Source: Brevibacillus dissolubilis
GTDB lineage: Bacteria; Bacillota; Bacilli; Brevibacillales; Brevibacillaceae
Direction: 5' to 3'
Length of the DNA: 64,000 nt
Assembly: GCF_006170445.1 (NCBI RefSeq)
Contig: NZ_VCNA01000013.1
Span: forward strand, 87,964 to 151,963
The notes under the pieces are model-generated. The model was not told where the DNA came from. It was given only the letters and a program-made list of their open reading frames with translations, and did no database searches. Made by a program: the position numbers and the translations under genes. Of this stretch, positions 49,054-57,832 are shown piece by piece. Every line of letters starts with the position of its first letter. The stretch's first letter is position 1.

Positions 49054-50352
49054 TTAAGCTTTGAGGCCCAAACGTTGGAAGATGGTATCTACATGCTTCA
49101 GATGGTAGCGGTAATCGAAGCAGTCGTTCAGTTCTTCTGTTGTGAGGAGCGTTTGGACGGTTTCATCCTCGCCGATGATGTCGCGGAAGGAACGTTGCTC
49201 TTCCCACGCTTGCATCGCGCGCGGCTGTACGGTGTCGTATGCTTTTTCGCGGCTCAGACCCTTGTCGATCAGCTTGAGCAGCACTTGCTGAGAATAGATC
49301 AGACCAAACGTACGGTCCATGTTGCGCTTCATGTTTTCTGGGAACACAGTGAGGTTCTTCACGATGTTGCCAAAACGGCGCAGCATGTAGTTGAGTAGCA
49401 TGGTCGCATCTGGGATGATGACGCGCTCCACAGAGGAGTGGGAGATATCGCGCTCGTGCCAGAGAGCCACGTTTTCATAAGCAGATACCATGTGACCACG
49501 CAGCACACGGGAGAGACCAGCGATGTTCTCAGAACCGATTGGATTGCGTTTGTGCGGCATTGCAGAAGAGCCCTTTTGACCTTTGGCAAAAGCTTCTTCC
49601 ACTTCGCGGATCTCACTTTTTTGCAGGGCGCGGATCTCGGTCGCCATTTTGTCCATGGAGGTCGCGATCAGTGCGAGGGTCGCCATGTATTCAGCGTGAC
49701 GGTCACGCTGCAGGGTCTGGGTAGAGATCGGTGCCGCGGTCAGCTTCAGCTGCTCGCACACATACGCTTCTACGAATGGATCGATGTTCGCGTAGGTACC
49801 GACTGCCCCGGAGATTTTGCCTGCTTCGATTTCGCGGCGTGCGTTTTTGAAGCGGGCGAGGTTGCGCTTCATCTCTTCATACCAAAGCGCTACTTTGAGA
49901 CCGAATGTAGTCGGCTCTGCATGTACACCGTGAGTACGGCCCATGCAGACGGTATCTTTGTGCTCAATCGCTTTGTTTTTGAGGATTTCGATGAAGTCTT
50001 CGATATCTTTTTCAAGGATTTCGTTGGCTTGGCGGATTAGATAGCCGAGCGCGGTATCTACCACGTCGGTGGAGGTCAGACCATAATGTACCCATTTTTT
50101 CTCTTCGCCGAGTGTCTCAGACACGGCGCGGGTGAATGCCACTACATCGTGACGGGTTTCTTCTTCGATCTCATAGATGCGTTTGATATCAAAACCGGCG
50201 TTTTCACGCAGCTTTACTACGTCTTCTGCCGGGATATGCCCCAGCTTGGACCATGCTTCACATGCGAGAATTTCTACTTCCAACCAGGCTTTGAACTTGT
50301 TTTCTTCAGACCAGATAGCACGCATTTCCGGTCGGGAATAACGTTCGATCAT
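49054..50352 (-). CDS. purB: adenylosuccinate lyase PurB
   Basis: Cleaves SAICAR to AICAR and adenylosuccinate to AMP, each releasing fumarate. 432 residues of the fumarase/aspartase superfamily: [19 protein letters not shown] at the start, the catalytic His region [15 protein letters not shown], and the signature loop [20 protein letters not shown]. The ATG at 50352 follows GGGGAGGAAAACAAGA and overlaps the purK stop by four bases (ATGA). It is the last gene of purEKB here. Confidence 0.97.
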   Translation of the reverse strand: MIERYSRPEMRAIWSEENKFKAWLEVEILACEAWSKLGHIPAEDVVKLRENAGFDIKRIYEIEEETRHDVVAFTRAVSETLGEEKKWVHYGLTSTDVVDTALGYLIRQANEILEKDIEDFIEILKNKAIEHKDTVCMGRTHGVHAEPTTFGLKVALWYEEMKRNLARFKNARREIEAGKISGAVGTYANIDPFVEAYVCEQLKLTAAPISTQTLQRDRHAEYMATLALIATSMDKMATEIRALQKSEIREVEEAFAKGQKGSSAMPHKRNPIGSENIAGLSRVLRGHMVSAYENVALWHERDISHSSVERVIIPDATMLLNYMLRRFGNIVKNLTVFPENMKRNMDRTFGLIYSQQVLLKLIDKGLSREKAYDTVQPRAMQAWEEQRSFRDIIGEDETVQTLLTTEELNDCFDYRYHLKHVDTIFQRLGLKA

Positions 50353-51518
50353 TCTTGTTTTCCTCCCCAAATATCGAGTGATTCAATCATCCCGATTGCT
50401 TCTTCCACAGTATCGGCCAACACGTTGAGGTGGCCCATTTTGCGTTTGGCCTTGGCTTCCTGCTTGCCGTACAAATGAAGCTTCGCGGTGGCAGGCAGCT
50501 TGTCTTGTTTCGACAAGACAGGCTCTACGTGTTCCCCTAATATATTAACCATTACAACAGGTGTAAGCAATTTTGTTGAACCAAGCCGTTGATTGCAGAC
50601 CGCCAGCACATGCTGTTCGAACTGAGACGTGACACAGGCGTCCATCGTGTAATGCCCCGAGTTATGCGGGCGCGGTGCCACTTCGTTGACATACAGCTGA
50701 CCATCGCGGGTGAGGAACATCTCGACCGCGATCAGTCCGACCACATCCAGCTTCTCTGCGATTTCTTTGGCGATTCGCTCTGCCTCCGCACGGACATCAT
50801 CCGTCGTACGCGCAGGAACAATAGACAGGTGCAAAATATTATCTCGATGGATATTCTCCGCCATCGGGAACGTCACCATCTCACCGGACAGATTGCGTGC
50901 CGCGATTACAGAGACCTCTTTTTCAAAAGGAACAAACTGCTCCACGATCAGCTCCACTCCAGCCTGGGACAGTGTATCGTAGGCTTCGCGCAGTTCTTCG
51001 GTGTTCTTCAGTACCCACTGGCCTTTACCATCATACCCACCTGTCGCGGTCTTCATCACAGCAGGCAGTCCCAGCTCAGCGACGGCTTGCTCCAGATCAG
51101 CAAACTCACCGATCACCCGAAACGGCGCAACCGGAATTCCGAACGATGCAATCGTGCTTTTCTCTTTAATACGGTTCTGGGTAATGCTCAACAGACGGCT
51201 TCCCTGCGGAACGAATGCTTCTTGCTCCAGCACCTCGGCCACATAAGCATCTACGTTTTCGAATTCATAGGAAATCACGTCAGACAGCTCCGCCAATCGG
51301 CGTGCTCCCTCGACATCTTCAAAAGCAGCCACAATCTGCTGATCCGCCACTTGTCCGCATGGCGCGTCCTCGGTTGGGTCCATCGTGACAAAACGGTAAC
51401 CCATCGCACGACCAGCCAGCGCGATCATGCGGCCCAGCTGTCCGCCGCCCAAAAGACCTATCGTGGCCCCAGGCTGAATCACATTGCTTTTATCGGTAAC
51501 GGATGGATGTCTCTTCAT
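50349..51518 (-). CDS. purK: 5-(carboxyamino)imidazole ribonucleotide synthase PurK
   Basis: Carboxylates AIR to N5-CAIR using ATP and bicarbonate. A 389-residue ATP-grasp enzyme: [37 protein letters not shown] (ATP-binding loop), and [20 protein letters not shown] near residue 265. Its ATG overlaps the purE stop (ATGA) and its own stop overlaps the purB start, so the three genes are tightly coupled. The first ~16 residues before the Rossmann strand form a short extension. Confidence 0.96.
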   Translation of the reverse strand: MKRHPSVTDKSNVIQPGATIGLLGGGQLGRMIALAGRAMGYRFVTMDPTEDAPCGQVADQQIVAAFEDVEGARRLAELSDVISYEFENVDAYVAEVLEQEAFVPQGSRLLSITQNRIKEKSTIASFGIPVAPFRVIGEFADLEQAVAELGLPAVMKTATGGYDGKGQWVLKNTEELREAYDTLSQAGVELIVEQFVPFEKEVSVIAARNLSGEMVTFPMAENIHRDNILHLSIVPARTTDDVRAEAERIAKEIAEKLDVVGLIAVEMFLTRDGQLYVNEVAPRPHNSGHYTMDACVTSQFEQHVLAVCNQRLGSTKLLTPVVMVNILGEHVEPVLSKQDKLPATAKLHLYGKQEAKAKRKMGHLNVLADTVEEAIGMIESLDIWGGKQE

Positions 51519-52006
51519 AGGGGTAGCTCACTATCCTCCAACACTTTTTGTTTGATGCTTTCGCGTCTCGCTGTGAAGCGTTCTTGGATCTCAGGATATT
51601 TGATCCCGAGAATTTGGGCTGCTAACAATCCAGCATTGATCGCACCCGCTTTGCCAATCGCCACAGTAGCTACAGGCACACCGCCCGGCATCTGCACGAT
51701 GGAGAGCAGGGAATCCAGACCACTGAGCGAAGAGGATTTGACAGGTACGCCGATCACCGGAAGTTCGGTTTTCGCCGCTACCATCCCCGGCAGGTGGGCA
51801 GCTCCGCCCGCACCGGCGATAATCACTTCGATCCCGCGTCCTTTTGCTGTCTCTGCATATTCAAACATCAGGTCAGGCGTACGATGTGCAGATACAACCC
51901 GTTTTTCATACGGAACCTGCAGCTCGTCCATGATCAGACAAGCTTCCTTCATCGTCTCCCAATCAGAAGTACTTCCCATGATGACACCAACTAAGGGTTC
52001 GATCAT
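51515..52006 (-). CDS. purE: N5-carboxyaminoimidazole ribonucleotide mutase PurE
   Basis: Converts N5-CAIR to CAIR. 163 residues, class I Pur[21 protein letters not shown] with the substrate-binding serine/aspartate, [15 protein letters not shown] with the key histidine, and [19 protein letters not shown]. The ATG at 52006 follows AAAGGGG; a TTG one codon earlier is possible. It opens the first pur unit, behind a promoter with a perfect PurBox. Confidence 0.96.
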   Translation of the reverse strand: MIEPLVGVIMGSTSDWETMKEACLIMDELQVPYEKRVVSAHRTPDLMFEYAETAKGRGIEVIIAGAGGAAHLPGMVAAKTELPVIGVPVKSSSLSGLDSLLSIVQMPGGVPVATVAIGKAGAINAGLLAAQILGIKYPEIQERFTARRESIKQKVLEDSELPL

Positions 52007-52048
52007 CAAAAATCTGCCCCTTTCTCTTTTTCCGTTCTAATCATGACA

Positions 52049-52094
52049 AGTGTAGCAATTTACGGAGGGGGATGTCAACCGATTTCCGAACATT
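52049..52094 (-). promoter_or_regulatory. purE promoter with perfect PurBox
   Basis: Minus strand: AATGTTCGGAAAT (52082-52094), the reverse complement of ATTTCCGAACATT, an exact match to AWWWCCGAACWWT; then -35 TTGACA (52073-52078), 18-base spacer and -10 TACACT (52049-52054). No purine riboswitch is present in this short leader, unlike B. subtilis purE. The same box-TTGACA-TACACT layout occurs at pbuG. Confidence 0.82.
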
Positions 52095-52134
52095 AAAATT
52101 GGTAGATAAGATGAATATTCACTTTTTAAACAAC

Positions 52135-52537
52135 CTACAAAACCTTTTCCATGATCGCGTAGGATTTACCATCTTTCATGAATCGATCACCCGTTTCCTC
52201 TAAGCCAAATTTTTGATAAAAGGCTGCCTCTGGCATTACACCATAATCTCTTTACGCCCCGCTTGGCTGCTTCCTGGATCACAAAATCCAACAACATACT
52301 GCCGTATCCGTTCCCCTGTTCTTGTTGTAGCGTTGCAAACTTACGGAATTGGCATTCTTGCCCTTTGATAAAGAGGGAGATGACAGACACCAGATGATTT
52401 TCTTTAAACAGCCCCAAATGAATCCCTGAATCATCATCGTTTAATTTGATGTAATCGAAATCCTTATCAGGCCACATCACTTGATGTCTTACTTCCCATG
52501 CCATTTCCTTATCTATATTGGTAATCTTAACCCCCAC
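52135..52537 (-). pseudogene. GNAT family N-acetyltransferase, frameshifted
   Basis: The start is GTG at 52537 behind GAGGAGG. The frame reads as a GNAT protein up to QEAAKRGVKRLWCNAR, including the acetyl-CoA segment QEQGNGYGSMLLDFV. It then runs into a wrong tail ending at 52187. In another frame the natural end continues: AAFYQKFGLEETGDRFMKD and then a stop at 52135-52137. The break is near 52225, consistent with gain of one base or loss of two. The full reading would give about 133 residues, a normal GNAT length. So the gene is broken, or the assembly has an indel. Substrate unknown. Confidence 0.8.
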
Positions 52538-52571
52538 GTTAACCTCCTCATGAATACGGCCATTTCTTCTC

Positions 52572-53447
52572 CTAACCTTGAATGGACTCGTAGAATGCCT
52601 GCGTAATCGGGTGCCACTGTTCATTCTTTCGTGAACAGTGATAGATAGGTCTCTTCAAATCGACACCCTCAACGAATACCCTCCCGATCTCTCCCTGCTC
52701 AACCAAGTTCTTCGCAACAAGGGCCGGCACCAACATGGCACCATACCCTTCTTGAACCATTTTGATGGACAGATTCATCCCATTGTATTGTAAGGTGCTC
52801 TTTGGTGGAGGGATATCGTGGATCCGACACAGGGCTAACAGCTGTTCCCTGATACTGCTGCCCTCCTCCCGCATGTAAAAAGGCTCTTCCATTATGTCTT
52901 CAAGAGCTGCCATCTTAGAATCCAATCGGTGCCCCTTTGGTACGATAAACCACAGCTCATCATCGACTAATTTTTCGTAACAAATATCAGGATGCTTGGA
53001 GATCCCTGCAATGAAAGCCAAATCTGCTTCATAGTGCAATAACTGTCGATTAGCTTCCGAGGAATTGACCACCTGCAGGATGATATCAACGTCAGGTTTT
53101 TGCCTCTTAAAGGAAGCAATCCACTTCGGCAAAAACAAATGCGCGGGTGAACCCGTCGCGGCTAACCGTAATGTACCAGTTTTCCCCTCACGGTAATCAT
53201 GAAGCTTCTTTTCCAATTCACTTTCCAAAGCGAATAGGCGTTGGGCGTGGAGATGGATCAGGTCACCCGCCTCTGTCAGACGAATCCCTCGTCCAAATGG
53301 CTCAATCACTTTCAGACCGGTTTCTTTTTCTAGGTTTCGGATCTGTGCAGTAACAGACGGTTGGCTAATCCCAAGCTTGGTGGATGCACCCGTTACACTT
53401 TTCTGATTGGCCACCTCAAAAAAGACTCTCAATGCATGTAAATTCAT
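52572..53447 (-). CDS. LysR-family transcriptional regulator (CysL-like)
   Basis: A 291-residue LysR-type regulator. The N-terminal winged helix (about 1-60) has MNLHALRVFFEVANQKSVTG and the recognition segment LGISQPSVTAQIRNLEKE; the rest is the periplasmic-binding-like effector domain. The start is ATG at 53447 behind GGGAGG; codons upstream to 53462 precede the ribosome site. It is divergent from a TauE/SafE exporter gene, and the N-terminal part resembles CysL, which controls sulfite reduction. It probably regulates the exporter. Its inducer is unknown. Confidence 0.88.
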   Translation of the reverse strand: MNLHALRVFFEVANQKSVTGASTKLGISQPSVTAQIRNLEKETGLKVIEPFGRGIRLTEAGDLIHLHAQRLFALESELEKKLHDYREGKTGTLRLAATGSPAHLFLPKWIASFKRQKPDVDIILQVVNSSEANRQLLHYEADLAFIAGISKHPDICYEKLVDDELWFIVPKGHRLDSKMAALEDIMEEPFYMREEGSSIREQLLALCRIHDIPPPKSTLQYNGMNLSIKMVQEGYGAMLVPALVAKNLVEQGEIGRVFVEGVDLKRPIYHCSRKNEQWHPITQAFYESIQG

Positions 53448-53522
53448 CGTACCTCCCACCAATATATCAATATGATCTATGAGTACCTATGAATTATATA
53501 TTATTCTGATTAATTGTGCTGC

Positions 53523-53544
53523 GTTACAATAACCAATACGTAAC
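53523..53544. promoter_or_regulatory. inverted repeat in the lysR/tauE intergenic region
   Basis: GTTAC (53523-53527) and GTAAC (53540-53544) form an interrupted dyad with a 12-base centre, close to the T-N11-A type of LysR site and just upstream of the exporter gene. A short repeat like this can occur by chance, so support is weak. Confidence 0.3.
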
Positions 53545-53569
53545 ACCTAGATTGTCAGGAGGTATAATC

Positions 53570-54337
53570 ATGCATGACATAAGTATCGAAATCCTTCTTC
53601 TTTTAATTGGGCTTGGTTTTTTAGCTGCTTTTATCGATTCAGTGGTCGGAGGAGGAGGGTTGATCTCCATTCCAGCCCTTTTACTGACCGGACTTCCTCT
53701 TCCCGTCGTGTTGGGAACCAACAAGTTAGCTGCTTCGATGTCTTCCTTGACCAGCACGATTTCCTTTATCCGTTCGGGAAAGATCAATTTCCACTTAGTA
53801 AAATATCTCATCCCCTTCTCGTTACTGGGTGCTGTTCTAGGCTCCATGACGGTTCGGTACGTTCCCACTTCGTTTCTTAAGCCTTTGGTGATCGTTTTAC
53901 TTATTGGCGTAACCTTGTATACGCTGTTTAAAAAAGACTGGGGAAGCATCTCTACGTATAAGGGGATTACGAAGAAGACCCGGATCTTCAGTGTGTTGAC
54001 CGCTTTGGTTCTTGGTTTCTATGATGGATTCTTCGGAGCAGGCACAGGGTCATTTTTGATTTTCGCTTTTCTCTTTCTGGGGTTTGACTTTGTAACGGCA
54101 GCGGGTAATGCCAAAGCCTTAAACTTTACAAGCAATGTAGCTAGCTTGTTTACCTTTATTTTCTTTGGTTCGGTAAGTTATATACATGGTTTCATCATGG
54201 GGATCGCTATGATCGCCGGAGCCCTTGTAGGTTCCCGGATTGCAATCCGTAAAGGTACCGGTTATGTCCGTCCTTTGTTCATTGGAGTAACGATGGTGCT
54301 GATCGGGAAACAACTATGGGATATCTACCAGTCATAA
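53570..54337 (+). CDS. TauE/SafE family sulfite or organosulfonate exporter
   Basis: A 255-residue membrane protein with about eight helices and the TauE/SafE pattern: two related halves, each with a G-GGG-type segment (SVVGGGGLISIPALLLTGLP and FYDGFFGAGTGSFLIFAFLF). The ATG at 53570 follows AGGAGG; upstream in-frame codons to 53516 precede the ribosome site. It is divergent from a LysR gene of CysL type, which suggests export of sulfite or a sulfonate. The true substrate is not shown by sequence. A shared hairpin ends the gene. Confidence 0.87.
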   Translation: MHDISIEILLLLIGLGFLAAFIDSVVGGGGLISIPALLLTGLPLPVVLGTNKLAASMSSLTSTISFIRSGKINFHLVKYLIPFSLLGAVLGSMTVRYVPTSFLKPLVIVLLIGVTLYTLFKKDWGSISTYKGITKKTRIFSVLTALVLGFYDGFFGAGTGSFLIFAFLFLGFDFVTAAGNAKALNFTSNVASLFTFIFFGSVSYIHGFIMGIAMIAGALVGSRIAIRKGTGYVRPLFIGVTMVLIGKQLWDIYQS

Positions 54338-54356
54338 CAAATAACGAAGTTCAGCA

Positions 54357-54394
54357 AAAAAAGGCTAACCCCACACCATCGGGATTAGCCTTTT
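54357..54394. terminator. bidirectional terminator between tauE-like gene and pbuG
   Basis: AAAAGGCTAA(c)CCC (54357-54370) pairs with GGG(a)TTAGCCTTTT (54381-54394), with A-run and T-run flanks. It serves convergent genes. Confidence 0.85.
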
Positions 54395-54408
54395 CGAGCT
54401 TCTATTCA

Positions 54409-55779
54409 CTATTCGCGCAACCAGATGAAATACACCAGGAACACGAAGAACAATACATACATCACAGGATGCACCTGACGTCCTTCACCTTTGAGCAACT
54501 TGGTGACCGGATACATGATGAATCCGCACGCGATCCCCGCCGCGATACTGTAGCCAAGCGGCATAATCAAGATCGTGAGGAACGCCGGGAATGCTTCTTC
54601 AAGCTTATCCCACGCGATTTTACTCATATTCGCTGCCATCAGTACACCGACGATTACAAGCGCTGGAGCGGTAACTGCAGACGTAACGATCGTGAGAAGC
54701 GGAGACACAAACAGAACCAACAGGAACAGAACACCAGTCACCACAGAAGCAAAACCACTGCGGCCACCCGCTGCTACACCTGCACCAGACTCAATGTAGC
54801 TGGTAGTGGTAGAGGTACCCAGAATCGCACCAGACATACCCGCGATCGCATCGGAAGCAAGCGCACGGCCTGGACGCGGAAGCTTACCGTCTTTCAGCAA
54901 GCCAGCCTGGTTCGCCACACCCATCAGCGTACCAGTCGCATCGAAAAAGTCAACGAACAAGAACGTAAAGATAACGATCAACATATGACCAGAGAAAAGG
55001 ACAGACGGGTCAAGCAAATATGGAACCGCTTGGCCAAAAGTAGGGTCAAGGCTAGGCGGAGCGGAGAAGATTGCTGTCGGCACCTGCACCAGACCAAAAA
55101 TCATACCCACAATCGCTGTCACGATCATCCCGAGGAACACACCTGCGTGAATCCCACGTGCAAGCAGAACCGCTGTAACCAACAGACCAAACACGGCAAG
55201 CAACGCATTTTTCGCCTGAAGGATCGCTTCCGGCTTCATGCCCTCATGCCAGCTCAAGTGACCCAGTCCCACCAGCGTCGCCGGGTTATCGATGATAATC
55301 CCCGCATTTTTCAGACCGATAAACGCGATGAACAGACCAATACCGGCAGATGTCGCATACTTCAAGCTGTCGGGAATCGCATTGATAATCGCTGTGCGTA
55401 CACCAGTCAGAGACAAAATCAAGAAAATCGTACAAGAGACGAATACTCCGGCCAAAGCCTGTTGCCACGGAATCCCCATGGTCAACACAACCGTGTAGGT
55501 AAAGAATGCATTCATCCCCATACCCGGTGCCTGTGCAATCGGCAATTTACCGATGAAGCCCATCAACAGCGTACCAAGTGCTGCCGACAATGCTGTTGCC
55601 GTAAATACTGCGCCAAATGGTGGATAGTTGGCTTGCAGTTCTTTTGGCAAATCCGCCCCGCTTAAAATCGCCGGGTTCACTGCCAATATGTAAGCCATCG
55701 CCAAAAATGTCGTAATCCCCGCGATGATTTCACGTCGATAATTCGTTCCAAGCTTGTCAAATTCAAAATACTGACGCAC
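54409..55779 (-). CDS. pbuG: NCS2 family purine permease (PbuG/AzgA type)
   Basis: A 456-residue membrane transporter with many helices of the AzgA-like NCS2 subfamily: FEFDKLGTNYRREIIAGITT at the start, APGMGMNAFFTYTVV, VDFFDATGTLMGVANQAGLL and GTSTTTSYIESGAGVAAGGR. It takes up hypoxanthine and guanine (PbuG) or adenine (PbuO), and the two cannot be told apart here. I favour PbuG from the position beside guaA, as in B. subtilis. PurBox sites upstream place it in the PurR regulon. Confidence 0.88.
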   Translation of the reverse strand: MRQYFEFDKLGTNYRREIIAGITTFLAMAYILAVNPAILSGADLPKELQANYPPFGAVFTATALSAALGTLLMGFIGKLPIAQAPGMGMNAFFTYTVVLTMGIPWQQALAGVFVSCTIFLILSLTGVRTAIINAIPDSLKYATSAGIGLFIAFIGLKNAGIIIDNPATLVGLGHLSWHEGMKPEAILQAKNALLAVFGLLVTAVLLARGIHAGVFLGMIVTAIVGMIFGLVQVPTAIFSAPPSLDPTFGQAVPYLLDPSVLFSGHMLIVIFTFLFVDFFDATGTLMGVANQAGLLKDGKLPRPGRALASDAIAGMSGAILGTSTTTSYIESGAGVAAGGRSGFASVVTGVLFLLVLFVSPLLTIVTSAVTAPALVIVGVLMAANMSKIAWDKLEEAFPAFLTILIMPLGYSIAAGIACGFIMYPVTKLLKGEGRQVHPVMYVLFFVFLVYFIWLRE

Positions 55780-55922
55780 TTGAGTCCCCCCTTAGGTAAT
55801 CTTTCTACATGCTGTACGTATGCAAGCTGATCGGGTGGCATCGGAGATATCGTTCGGAAAAAAAGAAAAAAGTACGTAATAAACCCGTTATACTTCCCAC
55901 TATCCGCCAGATCGATTCAGCA

Positions 55923-56004
55923 AAAACCGAACTTTATTCGAAAAGCTCACATGGAGAAGTGTAACAAGAATATTACGTACTGTCAACGCGAAAATACGAA
56001 CATT
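55923..56004 (-). promoter_or_regulatory. pbuG promoter with PurBox elements
   Basis: Minus strand: AATGTTCGTATTT (55992-56004), one mismatch from the PurBox complement, then -35 TTGACA (55981-55986), 17-base spacer and -10 TACACT (55958-55963). A second, perfect box AAAACCGAACTTT (55923-55935, plus strand) lies just downstream. The layout copies that of purE. It lies between guaA and pbuG and drives pbuG only. Confidence 0.78.
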
Positions 56005-56036
56005 AATTTTTTTCTATAGCAAAATATACGTGTATA

Positions 56037-57575
56037 CTATTCCCACTCAATAGTTGCCGGCGGCTTGGAGGTGATATCATACACGACGCGGTTGACGTTC
56101 TCCACTTCGTTGACGATTCTCACAGATATTTTCTCCAGAACCTCCCACGGTATACGCGCCCAGTCGGCTGTCATGCCATCGATGGAGGTAACCGCACGGA
56201 TCGCTACGGTGAAGGAGTACGTGCGGGCATCACCCATGACCCCTACACTTCGGATATCCGGCAGAGCCGTGAAGTATTGCCAGATCTCACGGTCAAGACC
56301 CGCTTTTTTGATCTCATCACGCAGGATTGCATCGGATTCACGAACGATCTCCAGCTTGTCCTCTGTCACTTCACCCAAAACCCGAATGCCAAGACCCGGA
56401 CCTGGGAAAGGCTGTCTCCAGACGATTTCATCCGGCAGACCAAGCTCGCTGCCCAGACGGCGTACTTCGTCTTTGAACAGGGTTTTCAGCGGTTCGATCA
56501 GTTCAAAATTCATATCTTCCGGCAGACCGCCTACATTGTGGTGAGATTTGATGGTATGAGCCGTAGCCGTACCACTTTCCACGATGTCCGTGTAGAGCGT
56601 ACCTTGTGCCAGGAAGTTCATATCCTTGAGCTTGGACGCTTCTTCATCAAATACATAGATGAACTCGTTACCGATGATTTTGCGTTTTTGCTCAGGGTCA
56701 GATACACCGCGCAGTTTGTTCAAGAAGCGCTCGCGTGCATCGATCTTGATCACTTTCATGTCGAATTTGCCGACGAATGTTTCCATGACGCTCTCTGCTT
56801 CACCTTTACGCAGTAAACCGTGATCTACGAACATGCAAGTGAGCTGCTCGCCAATCGCACGGTGGATCAATGCAGCTACAACAGATGAATCCACGCCGCC
56901 GCTCAACGCGCACAGGACTTGCTTATCGCCTACCTGCTCACGAATCCGTACGATTTCGTCTTCGATAAAGCTGCTCATGCTCCAATCGCCTTTGCATCCG
57001 CAGATGTTGAACAGGAAGTTGGAGATGAACTCGTTTCCTTTTGCCGTATGGCGTACTTCTGGGTGGAACTGTACACCGAAGAGTTTACGCTCTGGATGGC
57101 TGATCGCTGCGATCGGGCATGCATCGCTGACCGCATCGATGACGAATCCTTCCGGCAGCTCCACCACTTTATCGGTATGGCTCATCCATACGACTTCGTT
57201 ATTTTGCCAATCGCGGTAGAGATCGTGCGTATTTTCCAGACGAAGTTCAGCTTTGCCGTATTCACGTACACCGGCACGCTCCACTTTTCCTTTTAACAGA
57301 TGGGACATGAGCTGCATGCCGTAGCAGATCCCCAGCACCGGTACACCCAGGTCAAAAATCGCCGGATCTACAACAGGCGCGCCCTCTTCGTAGACACTTG
57401 CCGGACCACCGGAGAAGATAATCCCTTTTGGCTGAAGTTCTTTGATTTTCTCAACAGGTGTGTTGTACGCCAAAAGCTCGCTATACACCCCAAGATCGCG
57501 CACACGACGGGCGATCAGCTGATTGTACTGTCCTCCAAAATCAATTACGACTACCATTTCCATTGTCTTATCCAT
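56037..57575 (-). CDS. guaA: GMP synthase (glutamine-hydrolysing) GuaA
   Basis: Converts XMP to GMP with ATP and glutamine. 512 residues. The class-I glutaminase domain (about 1-195) shows [31 protein letters not shown] with the nucleophile cysteine, and VQFHPEV. The ATP-pyrophosphatase domain has the P-loop [16 protein letters not shown], and the C-terminal dimerisation domain ends [11 protein letters not shown]. The ATG at 57575 follows GGGAGGATACAG. A guanine riboswitch with terminator lies in its leader, so GMP formation is shut off when guanine is plentiful. Confidence 0.97.
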   Translation of the reverse strand: MDKTMEMVVVIDFGGQYNQLIARRVRDLGVYSELLAYNTPVEKIKELQPKGIIFSGGPASVYEEGAPVVDPAIFDLGVPVLGICYGMQLMSHLLKGKVERAGVREYGKAELRLENTHDLYRDWQNNEVVWMSHTDKVVELPEGFVIDAVSDACPIAAISHPERKLFGVQFHPEVRHTAKGNEFISNFLFNICGCKGDWSMSSFIEDEIVRIREQVGDKQVLCALSGGVDSSVVAALIHRAIGEQLTCMFVDHGLLRKGEAESVMETFVGKFDMKVIKIDARERFLNKLRGVSDPEQKRKIIGNEFIYVFDEEASKLKDMNFLAQGTLYTDIVESGTATAHTIKSHHNVGGLPEDMNFELIEPLKTLFKDEVRRLGSELGLPDEIVWRQPFPGPGLGIRVLGEVTEDKLEIVRESDAILRDEIKKAGLDREIWQYFTALPDIRSVGVMGDARTYSFTVAIRAVTSIDGMTADWARIPWEVLEKISVRIVNEVENVNRVVYDITSKPPATIEWE

Positions 57576-57617
57576 CTGTATCCTCCCTTAATTATGCAAA
57601 AAGCTCTACCGTAAAAC

Positions 57618-57791
57618 AAAAAAGAGGGAGCCCTCCCCCGTATTATTCCCTACGGAGACAGACCCCCAGTCTTTATGCGTAAGCGTACCCTGCGAAAGGT
57701 CCTTGAACGCTTGTCTGTTCTCCTCGTAGTCGCTCCATTTACGGTAGAACGGTAGAAACTCTCAGGCCATATCCCTGAATGTATACGAGTG
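57618..57791 (-). promoter_or_regulatory. guanine riboswitch (xpt type) with terminator in the guaA leader
   Basis: Minus strand aptamer at 57723-57791: P1 arms CTCGTA and TACGAG; the conserved core GGATATGG and GAGTTTCTACC, then a GTAAATGG loop and GACTACGAG. The base of the J3/1 discriminator is C (GACTACG), which selects guanine rather than adenine. Downstream a G/C-rich hairpin (about 57624-57668) is followed by CTCTTTTTTG on the minus strand and is the expression platform, a terminator favoured when guanine is bound. Confidence 0.9.
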
Positions 57792-57832
57792 TTCCTGCTA
57801 GTAGGAAATTCTAACAGACTCCATCAAAATGT

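Noticed and set aside
54316..55665. Plus-strand frame of 449 codons opposite pbuG.
   Set aside because: Extremely His/Arg/Gln/Thr-rich, typical antisense of a membrane protein gene.
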